From NCBI GenBank assembly GCA_026392465.1, contig JAPLCA010000030.1, positions 124,001-188,000 on the forward strand: 64,000 bases of DNA. Direction: 5' to 3'. The notes below the pieces were generated by a model that was given only the letters and a program-made list of their open reading frames with translations, ran no database searches and was not told the origin of the DNA. Below, one piece after another: positions 43,576 to 54,122 of this stretch. A program made the position numbers and the translations under genes. Position 1 is the first letter of the stretch, and every line of letters starts with the position of its first letter. Origin of the DNA: Propionibacteriales bacterium. Its GTDB lineage: Bacteria > Actinomycetota > Actinomycetes > Propionibacteriales > Nocardioidaceae.

Positions 43576-45099
43576 GTGGCGATGCAGAGCAACCCGCTGC
43601 GCGACGTCCGCGACCGGCGCCTGCCGCGGATCGCGGGCCCGTGCAGCGTGGTCATGTTCGGCGTGACGGGCGACCTGGCGCGCAAGAAGCTGATCCCGGC
43701 GATCTACGACCTGGCCAACCGCGGCCTGCTCCCGCCGGGCTTCGCGCTCGTCGGCTTCGCCCGGCACGACTTCGGCGACCAGTCGTTCTCGGAGATGCTG
43801 AAGGCCGCCGCGCAGGCCGGTGCCCGCACGCCGTGGCGCGAGACGGTGTGGACGCAGCTCGAGGCCGGCATCCGGTTCGTGCCGGGGACCTTCGACGACG
43901 ACGCCGCATGGCTGCAGCTGGCCGCGACGATGGCCGAGCTCGACGAGCAGCAGGGCACCGGCGGCAACCACGCCTTCTACCTGTCGATCCCGCCGGGCCT
44001 GTTCCCCGTGGTGGTCGGCAAGATCAAGGAGCACGGTCTCGCCGACCAGTCCGGCGGCTGGCGTCGGGTCGTCATCGAGAAGCCGTTCGGGCACGACCTC
44101 GCCTCCGCGCGGGAGCTGAACACGCTCGTCTCGGAGGTCTTCCCGCGCGAGAGCGTCTTCCGCATCGACCACTACCTCGGCAAGGAGACGGTGCAGAACA
44201 TCCTGGCGCTGCGCTTCGCCAACGGCATGTTCGAGCCGCTGTGGAACAGCCACTACGTCGACCACGTCCAGATCACCATGGCCGAGGACATCGGCATCGG
44301 CACGCGGGCCGGCTACTACGACGGCATCGGCGCCGCACGCGACGTGATCCAGAACCACCTGCTGCAGCTCATGGCGCTCATCGCGATGGAGGAGCCCGTC
44401 TCGTTCAACGCGGAGAGCCTGCGTCTGGAGAAGCAGAAGATCCTGGCGAACGCCCGACCCGCCACCCCCATGGCCCAGCACACCGCCCAGGCGCAGTACA
44501 CCGCCGGCTGGGCCGGCGGCGAGCACGTGGTCGGCTACCTGGAGGAGCAGGGCATCCCGGAGGGCTCGCGCACGGAGACGTACGCGGCCATCAAGGTCGA
44601 CATCGCGACGCGTCGCTGGGCGGGCGTGCCGTTCTACCTGCGCACGGGCAAGCGGCTCGGCCGGCGCGTCACCGAGGTGGCCGTCGTCTTCAAGGCGGCA
44701 CCGCACCAGCCGTTCAGCAAGAACGACATCGAGGAGCTCGGCCGCAACGCGCTGGTCATGCGGATCCAGCCCGACGAGGGCGTCACGCTGCGCTTCGGCG
44801 CGAAGGTCCCGGGCACGACGATGGAGATCCGCGACGTCCTCATGGACTTCGCCTACGGCGGCGCGTTCGTCGAGAGCAGCCCCGAGGCCTACGAGCGGCT
44901 CATCCTCGACGTGCTCCTGGGCGACCCGCCGCTCTTCCCGCAGCAGGAGGAGGTCGAGCTGTCCTGGAAGATCCTCGACCCCGTCATCGCGCACTGGCAG
45001 CGGGAGAAGACCATCGACACGTACACGTCGGGGACCTGGGGGCCGCCCAGCGCCGACGCCATGATGGAGCGCGACGGCCGCACCTGGAGGCGTCCCTGA
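43576..45099 (+). CDS. zwf: glucose-6-phosphate 1-dehydrogenase
   Basis: This 507-aa enzyme oxidises glucose-6-P with NADP. GVTGDLARKK (29-38) is the dinucleotide-binding motif, EKPFGHDLASA follows, and RIDHYLGKE carries the catalytic His. Its GTG start lies three bases after pgi. OpcA, encoded next, is its activator. Confidence 0.97.
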   Translation: MAMQSNPLRDVRDRRLPRIAGPCSVVMFGVTGDLARKKLIPAIYDLANRGLLPPGFALVGFARHDFGDQSFSEMLKAAAQAGARTPWRETVWTQLEAGIRFVPGTFDDDAAWLQLAATMAELDEQQGTGGNHAFYLSIPPGLFPVVVGKIKEHGLADQSGGWRRVVIEKPFGHDLASARELNTLVSEVFPRESVFRIDHYLGKETVQNILALRFANGMFEPLWNSHYVDHVQITMAEDIGIGTRAGYYDGIGAARDVIQNHLLQLMALIAMEEPVSFNAESLRLEKQKILANARPATPMAQHTAQAQYTAGWAGGEHVVGYLEEQGIPEGSRTETYAAIKVDIATRRWAGVPFYLRTGKRLGRRVTEVAVVFKAAPHQPFSKNDIEELGRNALVMRIQPDEGVTLRFGAKVPGTTMEIRDVLMDFAYGGAFVESSPEAYERLILDVLLGDPPLFPQQEEVELSWKILDPVIAHWQREKTIDTYTSGTWGPPSADAMMERDGRTWRRP

Positions 45100-45998
45100 T
45101 GCAGATCAACCTCGAGAACACCACGTCGCCCCAGATCGCGCGGGCCCTCGTCCGCGCCCGCGTCGACTCCGGCAGCCCCGCCATGGACATGGTGCTCACG
45201 GCGCTCGTCGTCACCGACGACGAGACGGTCGGCGAGTCGCTGCGCACGGCAGCGGCACTGTCGCGCGAGCACCCGTCGCGCGTCATCGGCATCGTGCTGG
45301 GCGACGGACGCGGCCACCCGCGGGTCGACGCCACGGTGCGCGTGGGCGAGAACGCCGCCGGTGAGTCGATCCTGCTGCGGCTCTCCGGACCGCTCACCAA
45401 GCACGCCGAGTCGGTCGTGCTCCCGCTGCTGCTGCCCGACTCCCCCGTCGTGGTCTGGTGGCCGGGCAAGCCGCCCACGAACCCGGCCGAGGACCCCATC
45501 GGCCGGCTCGCGCAGCGTCGGCTCACCGACGCGGAGGCGTCGGACTCGCCCGTGCGGACACTGAAGACGACGGCACGGCACTACAGCCCGGGCGACACGG
45601 ACCTGTCGTGGACGCGCCTGACGCCCTGGCGTGCCCTGCTGGCCGCCGCCCTCGACCAGGCGACGGGCACCGTGCACCGTGGCGTCGTCGAGGCGGGGTC
45701 GGGCAACCCCGCCGCCCGCCTGCTCACCGCCTGGCTGCAGTCGCGGCTGCGGGTGCCGATCACCGAGCGGCGCAGCGAGGGCGAGCAGATCGCCCGCGTG
45801 GTCCTGGAGACCGACGCCGGCGACGTGACCATCGAGCGGATCGACTCCGAGACCTGCCTGTTCTCGATCCCGGGCGCCGCGCCACGCCACGTGCCGCTCG
45901 GGCCGCGCACCCTCGCGGAGCTGCTGGCCGAGGACCTGCGCCGCCTCGACGCCGACGACATCTACCACGAGACCCTCACCCACCTGCTGGAGTCCTGA
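45099..45998 (+). CDS. opcA: glucose-6-phosphate dehydrogenase assembly protein OpcA
   Basis: This 299-aa protein is the actinobacterial and cyanobacterial allosteric partner of Zwf. It has MVLTALVVTDDE, LPLLLPDSPVVVWWPGKPP, and DLSWTRLTPWRALLAAALD. The ATG overlaps the zwf stop (TGATG), coupling their translation. Confidence 0.95.
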   Translation: MQINLENTTSPQIARALVRARVDSGSPAMDMVLTALVVTDDETVGESLRTAAALSREHPSRVIGIVLGDGRGHPRVDATVRVGENAAGESILLRLSGPLTKHAESVVLPLLLPDSPVVVWWPGKPPTNPAEDPIGRLAQRRLTDAEASDSPVRTLKTTARHYSPGDTDLSWTRLTPWRALLAAALDQATGTVHRGVVEAGSGNPAARLLTAWLQSRLRVPITERRSEGEQIARVVLETDAGDVTIERIDSETCLFSIPGAAPRHVPLGPRTLAELLAEDLRRLDADDIYHETLTHLLES

Positions 45999-46720
45999 TG
46001 CCCGACACGTCCTCCCCCGCGGCCCGGATCCTCCCGCACACCGACGCCGACGCCCTCGCCGCGGCGGTGGCAGCCGCCCTCGCCGAACGCGTCGCACGCG
46101 TCCAGGCGGAGGGGCGCACCCCGCACGTCGTGCTCACCGGCGGCACCATCGCCATCGCGATCTACGAGCGGCTCGCCGCCGACGCGGCCGACTGGGCCGA
46201 CGTCGTGTTCTGGTTCGGCGACGAGCGCTTCGTGCCGGAGGGGCACGAGGACCGCAACGACCGGCAGGCTCGCGACAGCTTTCTGGAGCGCCTCGGCGTC
46301 CCCGCGGCCCACGTCCGACCGATGCCCGCCCACGGCTGCTCGACGTCGATGGCCGAGGCGGCGGACGGCTACGGCGCGTCCCTGCCCGAGGAGCCGTTCG
46401 ACGTCGTGCTGCTCGGCGTCGGACCCGACGGGCACGTCGCCTCGCTGTTCCCCGGCTTCGCGCAGGTGCACGAGCAGGACCGACGCTGCGTCGAGGTCTT
46501 CGACTCCCCCAAGCCTCCTCCGGAGCGGATCAGCCTGACGTTCCCGGCGCTGAACCACACCCGCGCCACGTGGTTCCTCGTCTCGGGTGACGGCAAGGCT
46601 GACGCCGTGGCCCGCGCCCTCGCACCGGACGGCTCGGTCGAGCAGACGCCCGCACGGGGTGCGCACGGCCTCGAGGAGACCGTCTGGTTCCTCGACCAGG
46701 ACGCCGCCTCCCGACTCTGA
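45998..46720 (+). CDS. pgl: 6-phosphogluconolactonase
   Basis: This 240-aa enzyme hydrolyses 6-phosphogluconolactone. VVLTGGTIAIAIY, VVFWFGDERFVP and LLGVGPDGHVASLFPG are the family motifs (DevB/SOL). The ATG overlaps the opcA stop (TGATG). Last gene of the operon before a bidirectional terminator. Confidence 0.96.
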   Translation: MPDTSSPAARILPHTDADALAAAVAAALAERVARVQAEGRTPHVVLTGGTIAIAIYERLAADAADWADVVFWFGDERFVPEGHEDRNDRQARDSFLERLGVPAAHVRPMPAHGCSTSMAEAADGYGASLPEEPFDVVLLGVGPDGHVASLFPGFAQVHEQDRRCVEVFDSPKPPPERISLTFPALNHTRATWFLVSGDGKADAVARALAPDGSVEQTPARGAHGLEETVWFLDQDAASRL

Positions 46721-46739
46721 ACCGGCCCCCGGACGACGA

Positions 46740-46769
46740 ACCGCCCCTGCACCGAGGTGCAGGGGCGGT
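46740..46769. terminator. bidirectional terminator between pgl and rbpA
   Basis: CCGCCCCTGCAC at 46741-46752 pairs with 46757-46768 around CGAG, with an outer A-T pair. It separates two convergent central-carbon operons. Confidence 0.85.
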
Positions 46770-46790
46770 CCACGTCCGGGCCGGTAGGCC

Positions 46791-47144
46791 TCAGAAGATG
46801 ATCTCGCCGGACTTGCGACGCGACCGGAGCGAGTCGAGCGCCTCGGTGAGGATCACCTGCGCCTCGTCCTCGCTGCGCCGCTCCTTCACGTACGCGAGGT
46901 GCGTCTTGTAGGGCTCCGTCTTGGGTGCCGTCGGGCGGTTCTCGGCGTCGTGGCTGGCCGGCAGGCCGCAGCGCGGGCAGTCCCACGACTCCGGCGGCTC
47001 CGCCTCGAGGGCGAAGTTCAGCGCCGTCTGGTGGTCGTTGGCGCAGAAGTACGTGACCGCCTTGCGCGGTGCGGCCTCGCCACGCTCGGCCTCGCCCATG
47101 GGGCCCGAGCCGATGCGGCTGCCGCGGATCGCTCCCGCCGCCAT
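46791..47144 (-). CDS. rbpA: RNA polymerase-binding protein RbpA
   Basis: This 117-aa protein activates the principal sigma factor holoenzyme. IRGSRIGSGPM near the start contacts promoter DNA; FCANDH and WDCPRCG form the zinc site; the C-terminal sigma-interaction helix is RRSEDEAQVILTEALDSLR. ATG 47144 overlaps the secG stop (TGATG). Confidence 0.96.
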   Translation of the reverse strand: MAAGAIRGSRIGSGPMGEAERGEAAPRKAVTYFCANDHQTALNFALEAEPPESWDCPRCGLPASHDAENRPTAPKTEPYKTHLAYVKERRSEDEAQVILTEALDSLRSRRKSGEIIF

Positions 47145-47380
47145 CAGTTGCTCACCTTCAGCAGGAGGCCGAGCAGGATGACCGAGATCGTCCACACGAC
47201 GGCGATGCCGACCGTGATGCGGTCGAGGTTGCGCTCGGCCACGGACGAGCCACCGAGGGAGCTGGAGATGCCGCCGCCGAACATGTCGGACAGACCGCCT
47301 CCGCGTCCCTTGTGCATGAGGATCAGGACGATCATGAGCAGGCTCGAGATCGTCAGCACGGACGACAACAGGATGATCAC
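47144..47380 (-). CDS. secG: preprotein translocase subunit SecG
   Basis: This 78-aa protein has two helices flanking HKGRGGGLSDMFGGG and SSVAERNLDRIT, the SecG signature. The likely start is GTG 47380 with GGAAG about 10 bases upstream. Between tpiA and secG a 6-codon frame (ATG 47397 to TGA 47377) overlaps both neighbours. Confidence 0.95.
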   Translation of the reverse strand: MIILLSSVLTISSLLMIVLILMHKGRGGGLSDMFGGGISSSLGGSSVAERNLDRITVGIAVVWTISVILLGLLLKVSN

Positions 47381-47396
47381 AGGTTCAGGTCTTCCA

Positions 47397-48191
47397 TCAG
47401 GAGGGCAGGGCCGGCATGTCGTAGAACCGGGCGATGGCGGCGAACTCCTCCGCCTGGAGGCTCGCACCGCCGACCAGGGCGCCGTCCACGTCGGACTTGG
47501 CCATGATCGCGGCGATGTTGGCCGCCTTCACCGATCCGCCGTACAGGATACGCACCGCCTGCGCCGCCTCGGAAGAGCAGGTCTCGGCGATCCGCGACCG
47601 GATGGCCGCGCACACCTCCTGCGCGTCCTCCGGGGTGGCCACCTCGCCGGTGCCGATCGCCCAGACGGGCTCGTAGGCGACGACGAGGCCCGCGACCTGC
47701 TCGGGCGTCAGGTCGGCGAGCGAGCCGTCGACCTGGGCGAGCGTGTAGGCGACGTGGTCGCCGGCCTGACGGACCTCCAGGCCCTCGCCCACGCAGACGA
47801 TCGGCGTGATGTCGGCGGCCAGCGCGCGCTTCGCCTTCGCGTTGACCACCGCGTCCGTCTCGCCGTGGTACTCACGGCGCTCGGAGTGGCCGACGACGAC
47901 GTAGGAGCAGCCGAGCTTGGCCAGCATGGCGGCCGTGACCTCGCCGGTGTAGGCACCGCCGTCGTGCTCCGACACGTCCTGCGCGCCGTAGCGGATCGGG
48001 AGCCGGTCGCCGTCGACGAGCGTCTGCACGCTGCGGATGTCGGTGAAGGGCGGGATGACGACGACCTCGGACCGCGCCGCGTCGTGCTTCTTGTCCTGGA
48101 GCGTCCAGGCCAGCTTCTGCACCAGGACGACGGCCTCCTGGTGGTTGAGGTTGGACTTCCAGTTGCCCGCCATGAGGGGGGTGCGTGCCAT
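47397..48191 (-). CDS. tpiA: triosephosphate isomerase
   Basis: This 264-aa glycolytic enzyme has AGNWKSNLN with the substrate Lys, VGHSERRE with the catalytic His, and [10 protein letters not shown] with the catalytic Glu; [11 protein letters not shown] closes the barrel. Its start overlaps the pgk stop by one base. Confidence 0.98.
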   Translation of the reverse strand: MARTPLMAGNWKSNLNHQEAVVLVQKLAWTLQDKKHDAARSEVVVIPPFTDIRSVQTLVDGDRLPIRYGAQDVSEHDGGAYTGEVTAAMLAKLGCSYVVVGHSERREYHGETDAVVNAKAKRALAADITPIVCVGEGLEVRQAGDHVAYTLAQVDGSLADLTPEQVAGLVVAYEPVWAIGTGEVATPEDAQEVCAAIRSRIAETCSSEAAQAVRILYGGSVKAANIAAIMAKSDVDGALVGGASLQAEEFAAIARFYDMPALPS

Positions 48192-49408
48192 CAGGACTCC
48201 TTCTCGAGGATCTGCAGGCCGGGCAGGGTCTTGCCCTCGAGGTACTCGAGGCTCGCGCCGCCCCCGGTGGAGATGTGGCCGAACTGGTCGTCGGTGAAGC
48301 CGAGCTGGCGCACCGCCGCGGCGGAGTCGCCGCCACCGACGACGGACAGGCCGTCGACCTCGGTGAGGGCCTGTGCGACGGCCTTCGTGCCCGCCGCGAA
48401 CGCCTCGAACTCGAAGACGCCCATGGGACCGTTCCAGAACACGGTACGGGCACCGCGCACGACCTCGGCGAAGCGCTCGGCGCTCTCCGGGCCGATGTCG
48501 AGGCCCATCTGGTCGGCCGGGATCGCGTCGGCGGCGACGACCGTGGCCGGGGCGTCGGCCGAGAACTCCGGCGCGACGACGACGTCGGTCGGGAGCACGA
48601 GGTCGACGCCCTGTGCCGCGGCCCGCTCGACGTACTCGCGCGCGACGTCGAGCTGGTCGGCCTCGAGCAGCGAGGAGCCGACGTCGTGGCCCTGCGCCTT
48701 GAGGAACGTGAAGACCATGCCACCACCGATGAGCAGGCTGTCGGCCTTGTCGATCAGGTTGTCGATGACGCCCAGCTTGTCCGAGACCTTCGACCCGCCC
48801 AGCACGACGACGTAGGGGCGCTCGGGCGACTCGGTGAGCCGCTCCAGCACCTCCACTTCGGCCTGCACGAGACCGCCGACCACGGCCGGGAGCCGGGTGG
48901 CGACGTCGTAGACGCTGGCCTGCTTGCGGTGCACGACCCCGAACCCGTCGGAGACGAACACGTCGGCCAGCGCGGCGAGCTCGTCGGCGAACGCGCCGCG
49001 GACGGCGTCGTCCTTGCTCGTCTCGCCCTCGTTGAAGCGGACGTTCTCGAGCACGGCGACCTGGCCGTCCTGCAGCGCCGCGGAGATCCGCTGCGCCTCG
49101 GTGCCGACGGTGTCGTGGGCGAACAGCACCGGGGTGCCGAGCAGCTCGGCGAGACGCTCCGCCACCGGCTGCAGCGAGTAGGCCGGGTCCGGCGCACCCT
49201 TCGGCCGGCCGAGGTGCGCGGTGACGAGCACCCGCGCACCGGCACCGGCGAGCTTCTGGATCGTCGGGACGCTGGCGCGCACACGGCCGTCGTCGGTGAT
49301 CGTGCTGCCGTCCAGCGGCACGTTCAGGTCGCTGCGGACCAGCACCCGCGTGCCGCTGAGGTCTCCCCCACGGCTCGCGAGCAGGTCGTCGATGGTCTGG
49401 GCCGCCAC
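48191..49408 (-). CDS. pgk: phosphoglycerate kinase
   Basis: This 405-aa enzyme has [11 protein letters not shown] at the N-terminus, [17 protein letters not shown] and [15 protein letters not shown] near the end, all PGK hallmarks. It lies 15 bases after gap and overlaps tpiA. Confidence 0.98.
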   Translation of the reverse strand: MAAQTIDDLLASRGGDLSGTRVLVRSDLNVPLDGSTITDDGRVRASVPTIQKLAGAGARVLVTAHLGRPKGAPDPAYSLQPVAERLAELLGTPVLFAHDTVGTEAQRISAALQDGQVAVLENVRFNEGETSKDDAVRGAFADELAALADVFVSDGFGVVHRKQASVYDVATRLPAVVGGLVQAEVEVLERLTESPERPYVVVLGGSKVSDKLGVIDNLIDKADSLLIGGGMVFTFLKAQGHDVGSSLLEADQLDVAREYVERAAAQGVDLVLPTDVVVAPEFSADAPATVVAADAIPADQMGLDIGPESAERFAEVVRGARTVFWNGPMGVFEFEAFAAGTKAVAQALTEVDGLSVVGGGDSAAAVRQLGFTDDQFGHISTGGGASLEYLEGKTLPGLQILEKES

Positions 49409-49423
49409 CTCAGAGGCCCCGGC

Positions 49424-50476
<1,053 letters not shown>

Positions 50477-50490
50477 TCGAGTCGCGTCGG

Positions 50491-51294
50491 CTACCGGCGA
50501 GTCGCCCGCACCACGGTCGCGTCGACGTCGTCGTCGGTGACCAGGTCGACGTCCCACGCGGCCGGGTCGAACCCGGCCACGGTGAGCGGCGCCTGGTGCG
50601 CGGAGGTCTCGACCAGGACCGTGCCTCCGCTCCGGACCCAGGGTCCGGCGGCGGCCGCGACCCGGCGGTGCAGCACGACGCCGTCGACCCCGCCGTCGAG
50701 CGCGGTCGCGGGCTCGTGGTCGCGCGCCTCCCGCGGCAGGGTGACGAGCTCCGCGGTCGGGACGTAGGGCGCGTTCACGAGCAGCACGTCCACCCGTCCG
50801 ACGAGGTCGGCAGGCAGCGCGTCGAGCAGGTCGCCCTCGTGCACGACGCCCACTCCGTCGAGGTTGTCGCGGGCGCACGCGCACGCCGTCGCATCGACGT
50901 CCGCCGCGTGCAGCTCGAGGTCGGGGACGGCCCGGGCGACCGCGAGCCCCAGGGCTCCCGATCCGCAGCACAGGTCGACGACGACGGGGCGAGCCACGCT
51001 GTCGACGGTCCCGACGGTCCCGACGGCCTCGAGGGCCGCGTGGACGAGGGCGACGGAGCGACGCCGTGGCACGAAGACGCCCGGCCGCAGCCGCACGCGC
51101 ACGCCGTCGAGCTCGGCCCACCCGAACACCTGCTCGAGGGGCTCGCCCGCGACCCGACGCGCGACCAGGTCCTCGAGCGGACGCCCCGCGTCGTGCTCGG
51201 CGAGCAGCAGCCGCGCCTCGTCCTCGGCGAAGACGCACCCGGCGGCGCGCAGGCGGGCCGCGACGGCGTCGGCGTCAGGCCTCGGGGAGTGCAT
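50491..51294 (-). CDS. PrmC/HemK-like methyltransferase
   Basis: This 267-aa SAM-dependent methyltransferase has a PrmC-like N-terminal helical region ([19 protein letters not shown]), motif [18 protein letters not shown], and motif [19 protein letters not shown]. The true PrmC motif is NPPY; here it is NAPY, so the substrate may differ from release factor glutamine. A second PrmC may exist elsewhere near prfA. ATG 51294 lies 20 bases inside the whiA end, implying coupled translation. Confidence 0.82.
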   Translation of the reverse strand: MHSPRPDADAVAARLRAAGCVFAEDEARLLLAEHDAGRPLEDLVARRVAGEPLEQVFGWAELDGVRVRLRPGVFVPRRRSVALVHAALEAVGTVGTVDSVARPVVVDLCCGSGALGLAVARAVPDLELHAADVDATACACARDNLDGVGVVHEGDLLDALPADLVGRVDVLLVNAPYVPTAELVTLPREARDHEPATALDGGVDGVVLHRRVAAAAGPWVRSGGTVLVETSAHQAPLTVAGFDPAAWDVDLVTDDDVDATVVRATRR

Positions 51295-52258
51295 CCTCGT
51301 TGACGCTCGCCTCGGTGTCGGGGATGCCGAGGTCGGAGGCGCGCTTGTCGGCCATCGCCAGGAGGCGGCGGATGCGACCGGCGATCGCGTCCTTCGTGAG
51401 CGGGGGCTCGTGCAGGGCGCCCAGCTCCTCGAGGCTCGCCTGCCGGTGCTCGACGCGCAGGTCGCCGGCCATGCGCAGGTGGTCCGGGACGTCCTCCCCG
51501 AGGATCTCGAGCGCACGCTGCGCACGGGCGCCCGCGGCGACGGCCGCGCGGGCGGAGCGGCGCAGGTTGGCGTCGTCGAAGTTAGCGAGCCGGTTGGCCG
51601 TGGCGCGCACCTCGCGGCGCATGCGGCGCTCCTCCCACGCCAGCAGCGTCTCGTGGGCGCCGAGGCGGGTCAGCAGCGCACCGATCGCCTCGCCGTCGCG
51701 GATCACGACGCGGTCGCCCCCACGCACCTCACGCGCCTTGGCGCTGATGCCGAGCCGGCGCGCGGCGCCCACGAGCGCCAGGGCGGCCTCCGGACCCGGG
51801 CAGCTCACCTCGAGCGCCGACGAGCGGCCCGGCTCCGTGAGCGAGCCGTGCGCGAGGAAGGTGCCCCGCCAGGCGGCGACGGAGTCGCACGACGCACCGG
51901 ACACGATCTGCGGGGGCAGCCCGCGGACCGGGCGGCCGCTCGCGTCGATCAGGCCGGTCTGCCGGGCCAGCGCCTCGCCGTCCTTGGCGACCCGGACGAC
52001 GTAGTGCGTGCCCTTGCGCAGGTTCGTGCCCTGGACGACGAGGATCTCGCTCTCGTGGCCGTACACCTCCTGGATGTCGCGGCGCAGTCGTCGGGCGACG
52101 GCGCCGGTGTCGAGCTCGGCCTCCACCACGATGCGCCCCGCCACGATGTGCAGACCGCCGGCGAAGCGCAGCATCGAGGCGACCTCCGCCTTGCGGCAGC
52201 ACGCCTTCGTCACGGTGGTGCTCGCGAGCTCCGACTTGACCTGAGCCGTCATGGCCAT
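51275..52258 (-). CDS. whiA: sporulation/cell-division regulator WhiA
   Basis: This 327-aa protein has the WhiA plan: LAGLIDADG-like N-terminal region with [20 protein letters not shown] and [10 protein letters not shown], and a C-terminal helix-turn-helix with [21 protein letters not shown] and [21 protein letters not shown]. WhiA is near universal in Gram-positive bacteria, including non-sporulators, in this same gene context. ATG 52258 (M-A-M-T) has GGAGG seven bases upstream. Confidence 0.96.
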   Translation of the reverse strand: MAMTAQVKSELASTTVTKACCRKAEVASMLRFAGGLHIVAGRIVVEAELDTGAVARRLRRDIQEVYGHESEILVVQGTNLRKGTHYVVRVAKDGEALARQTGLIDASGRPVRGLPPQIVSGASCDSVAAWRGTFLAHGSLTEPGRSSALEVSCPGPEAALALVGAARRLGISAKAREVRGGDRVVIRDGEAIGALLTRLGAHETLLAWEERRMRREVRATANRLANFDDANLRRSARAAVAAGARAQRALEILGEDVPDHLRMAGDLRVEHRQASLEELGALHEPPLTKDAIAGRIRRLLAMADKRASDLGIPDTEASVNEDALPEA

Positions 52259-52296
52259 GCGGGCGTCCTCCAACGTCGTCGCGTGCAGTCAGACCC

Positions 52297-53265
52297 TCAC
52301 TGTATGCCTGCGCGCAAGAACCCTTCGAAGGCCCGGGCCAACCGGGCGGGGTCGTGCTGGTCGGCGCCGCGGGCGACGGCGACGTCGGCCGCCACGACGC
52401 GCGCGCCGAGCGACCGCGCGGCCCGCTCGAGCACGCCCGCGTCGTCGACGAGCGAGTGGTCGGCGACGACGACGTCGAGCCGCAGGTCGGGGGCGTGGGC
52501 GGCGAGCACCTCGAGGTGGTCCGTCGGCGACAGCCCCTCCGTCTCGCCCTCCTGCTCGCTGAGGTTGAGCACGAGCGCGCGGCGCGCCGAGGTACGCACG
52601 AGCGCGTCGCGCAGCTGCGGCACCAGCAGGGTGGGCATGACCGAGGTGAACCAGGAGCCGGGGCCGACGACGACCCAGTCGGCCGCCTCGACGGCGTCGA
52701 CCGCCTCGGGACAGGCGGGCGGGTCCTCCGGGTCGAGCCGGACGCTGACCACCTGGCCGTCGACGGACGCGACCTGCGCCTGGCCCCGGACGACGGTGAG
52801 CCGGTCCGGGTCGGCGTGCAGGTGCACGTCGGCCTCGATGTGCAGCGGCACGGCGGCCATGGGGAGCACGCGGCCGCGGGCACCGAGCAGGTCGCCGACG
52901 AGGTCGAGACCGGCGACGTGGTCGTCGAGGATGCCCCAGATGGCGGCGATGAGCAGGTTGCCGACGGCGTGCTGGTCGAGTGGGCCGTCGCTGCTGAAGC
53001 GGTGCTGCAGGACGGTGGCCCACTGCCGTCCCCACTGGTCGTCGGCGCACAGCGCGGCGAGCGCCATGCGCAGGTCGCCCGGCGGCAGCACCCCCAGCTC
53101 CTCGCGCAGCCGGCCGGAGGAGCCGCCGTTGTCGGCGACGGTGACGATGCCGGTCAGCCGGGTGTCGAGCAGGCGCAGGGCGGAGAGGCTGGCGGCCAGC
53201 CCGTGACCGCCGCCGAGAGCGGCGACCCGGACGCCGCCGGCCGGTGCCGTCGGCGGGGTGGTCAC
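52297..53265 (-). CDS. yvcK: YvcK/CofD-like protein (gluconeogenesis factor)
   Basis: This 322-aa protein has ALGGGHGLAASLSALR, TVADNGGSSGRLR and LPPGDLRMALAAL at the N-terminus and PGSWFTSVMPTLLVP in the middle. YvcK binds UDP-sugars and links carbon metabolism to cell-wall synthesis in Bacillus and mycobacteria (CuvA). It lies between rapZ (4-base overlap) and whiA. Confidence 0.95.
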   Translation of the reverse strand: MTTPPTAPAGGVRVAALGGGHGLAASLSALRLLDTRLTGIVTVADNGGSSGRLREELGVLPPGDLRMALAALCADDQWGRQWATVLQHRFSSDGPLDQHAVGNLLIAAIWGILDDHVAGLDLVGDLLGARGRVLPMAAVPLHIEADVHLHADPDRLTVVRGQAQVASVDGQVVSVRLDPEDPPACPEAVDAVEAADWVVVGPGSWFTSVMPTLLVPQLRDALVRTSARRALVLNLSEQEGETEGLSPTDHLEVLAAHAPDLRLDVVVADHSLVDDAGVLERAARSLGARVVAADVAVARGADQHDPARLARAFEGFLRAGIQ

Positions 53266-54122
53266 TCGCGCCCCAGGTCGCGGTGGACGACGAGCGTGCG
53301 CACGCCGTGCCCGCGCAGCCGCTCGGCGAACGCCTCGGACATCGCGACGCTGCGGTGACGTCCGCCGGTGCAGCCGATCGCGATCGTCAGGAAGCGCTTG
53401 TCCTCGTGCAGGAACCCGTCGGTGAGCATGTCGACGAGGTTCTCGTAGGAGTCGAGGAACTCCTCGGCCTTCGGCTGGCTGAGCACGTACTCGCTGACCG
53501 GCGCGTCGAGGCCGCTCATGGGTCGCAGCTCCTCGACCCAGTACGGGTTGGGCAGGAAGCGCATGTCGGCGACCATGTCGGCGTCGATGGGGATGCCGTA
53601 CTTGAAGCCGAACGACATGACCGAGGCGCGGAGCCCGAGGGCGCCGGGCTCCTCGAACGCGGCCTGCACCCGGCGGGCGAGGTGGTGGATGTTGAGCCGC
53701 GTGGTGTCGATGACGATGTCGGCGCGGCCGCGGACGGTGCGCAGCAGCTCGCGCTCGCGGTTGAACCCGTCGAGCAGGCGCCCCTCCATGCTGAGCGGGT
53801 GCGGGCGGCGGGCGGCCTCCTGGCGGCGGACGAGGACCTCGTCGGCGGCCTCGAGGTAGAGCACGCGTGCCCGGATGCCGCGCTCGCGCAGCGACTCCAG
53901 CGCGTCGGTCAGGCCGCCGAAGAACGCGCCGGAGCGGGAGTCGACGACGACGGCCAGGCGGGGGACGTCGGCACCCTGCACGGCGTCGACGGCCTCCTCG
54001 ATCATCGCGGCGGGCAGGTTGTCGATGACGTAGTAGCCGAGCTTCTCGAGGGCCTTCGCGGCGGTGCCGCGGCCCGCACCGGTCATGCCGGTGACGACGA
54101 CGAAGGTGGTCAGCGGGGTCAT
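53262..54122 (-). CDS. rapZ: RapZ-like nucleotide-binding protein
   Basis: This 286-aa protein has Walker [23 protein letters not shown], and the C-terminal block [18 protein letters not shown]. In E. coli RapZ guides RNase E to small RNAs; in actinobacteria the role is unclear. Conserved order uvrC-rapZ-yvcK-whiA. It overlaps uvrC and yvcK by four bases each. Confidence 0.94.
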   Translation of the reverse strand: MTPLTTFVVVTGMTGAGRGTAAKALEKLGYYVIDNLPAAMIEEAVDAVQGADVPRLAVVVDSRSGAFFGGLTDALESLRERGIRARVLYLEAADEVLVRRQEAARRPHPLSMEGRLLDGFNRERELLRTVRGRADIVIDTTRLNIHHLARRVQAAFEEPGALGLRASVMSFGFKYGIPIDADMVADMRFLPNPYWVEELRPMSGLDAPVSEYVLSQPKAEEFLDSYENLVDMLTDGFLHEDKRFLTIAIGCTGGRHRSVAMSEAFAERLRGHGVRTLVVHRDLGRE

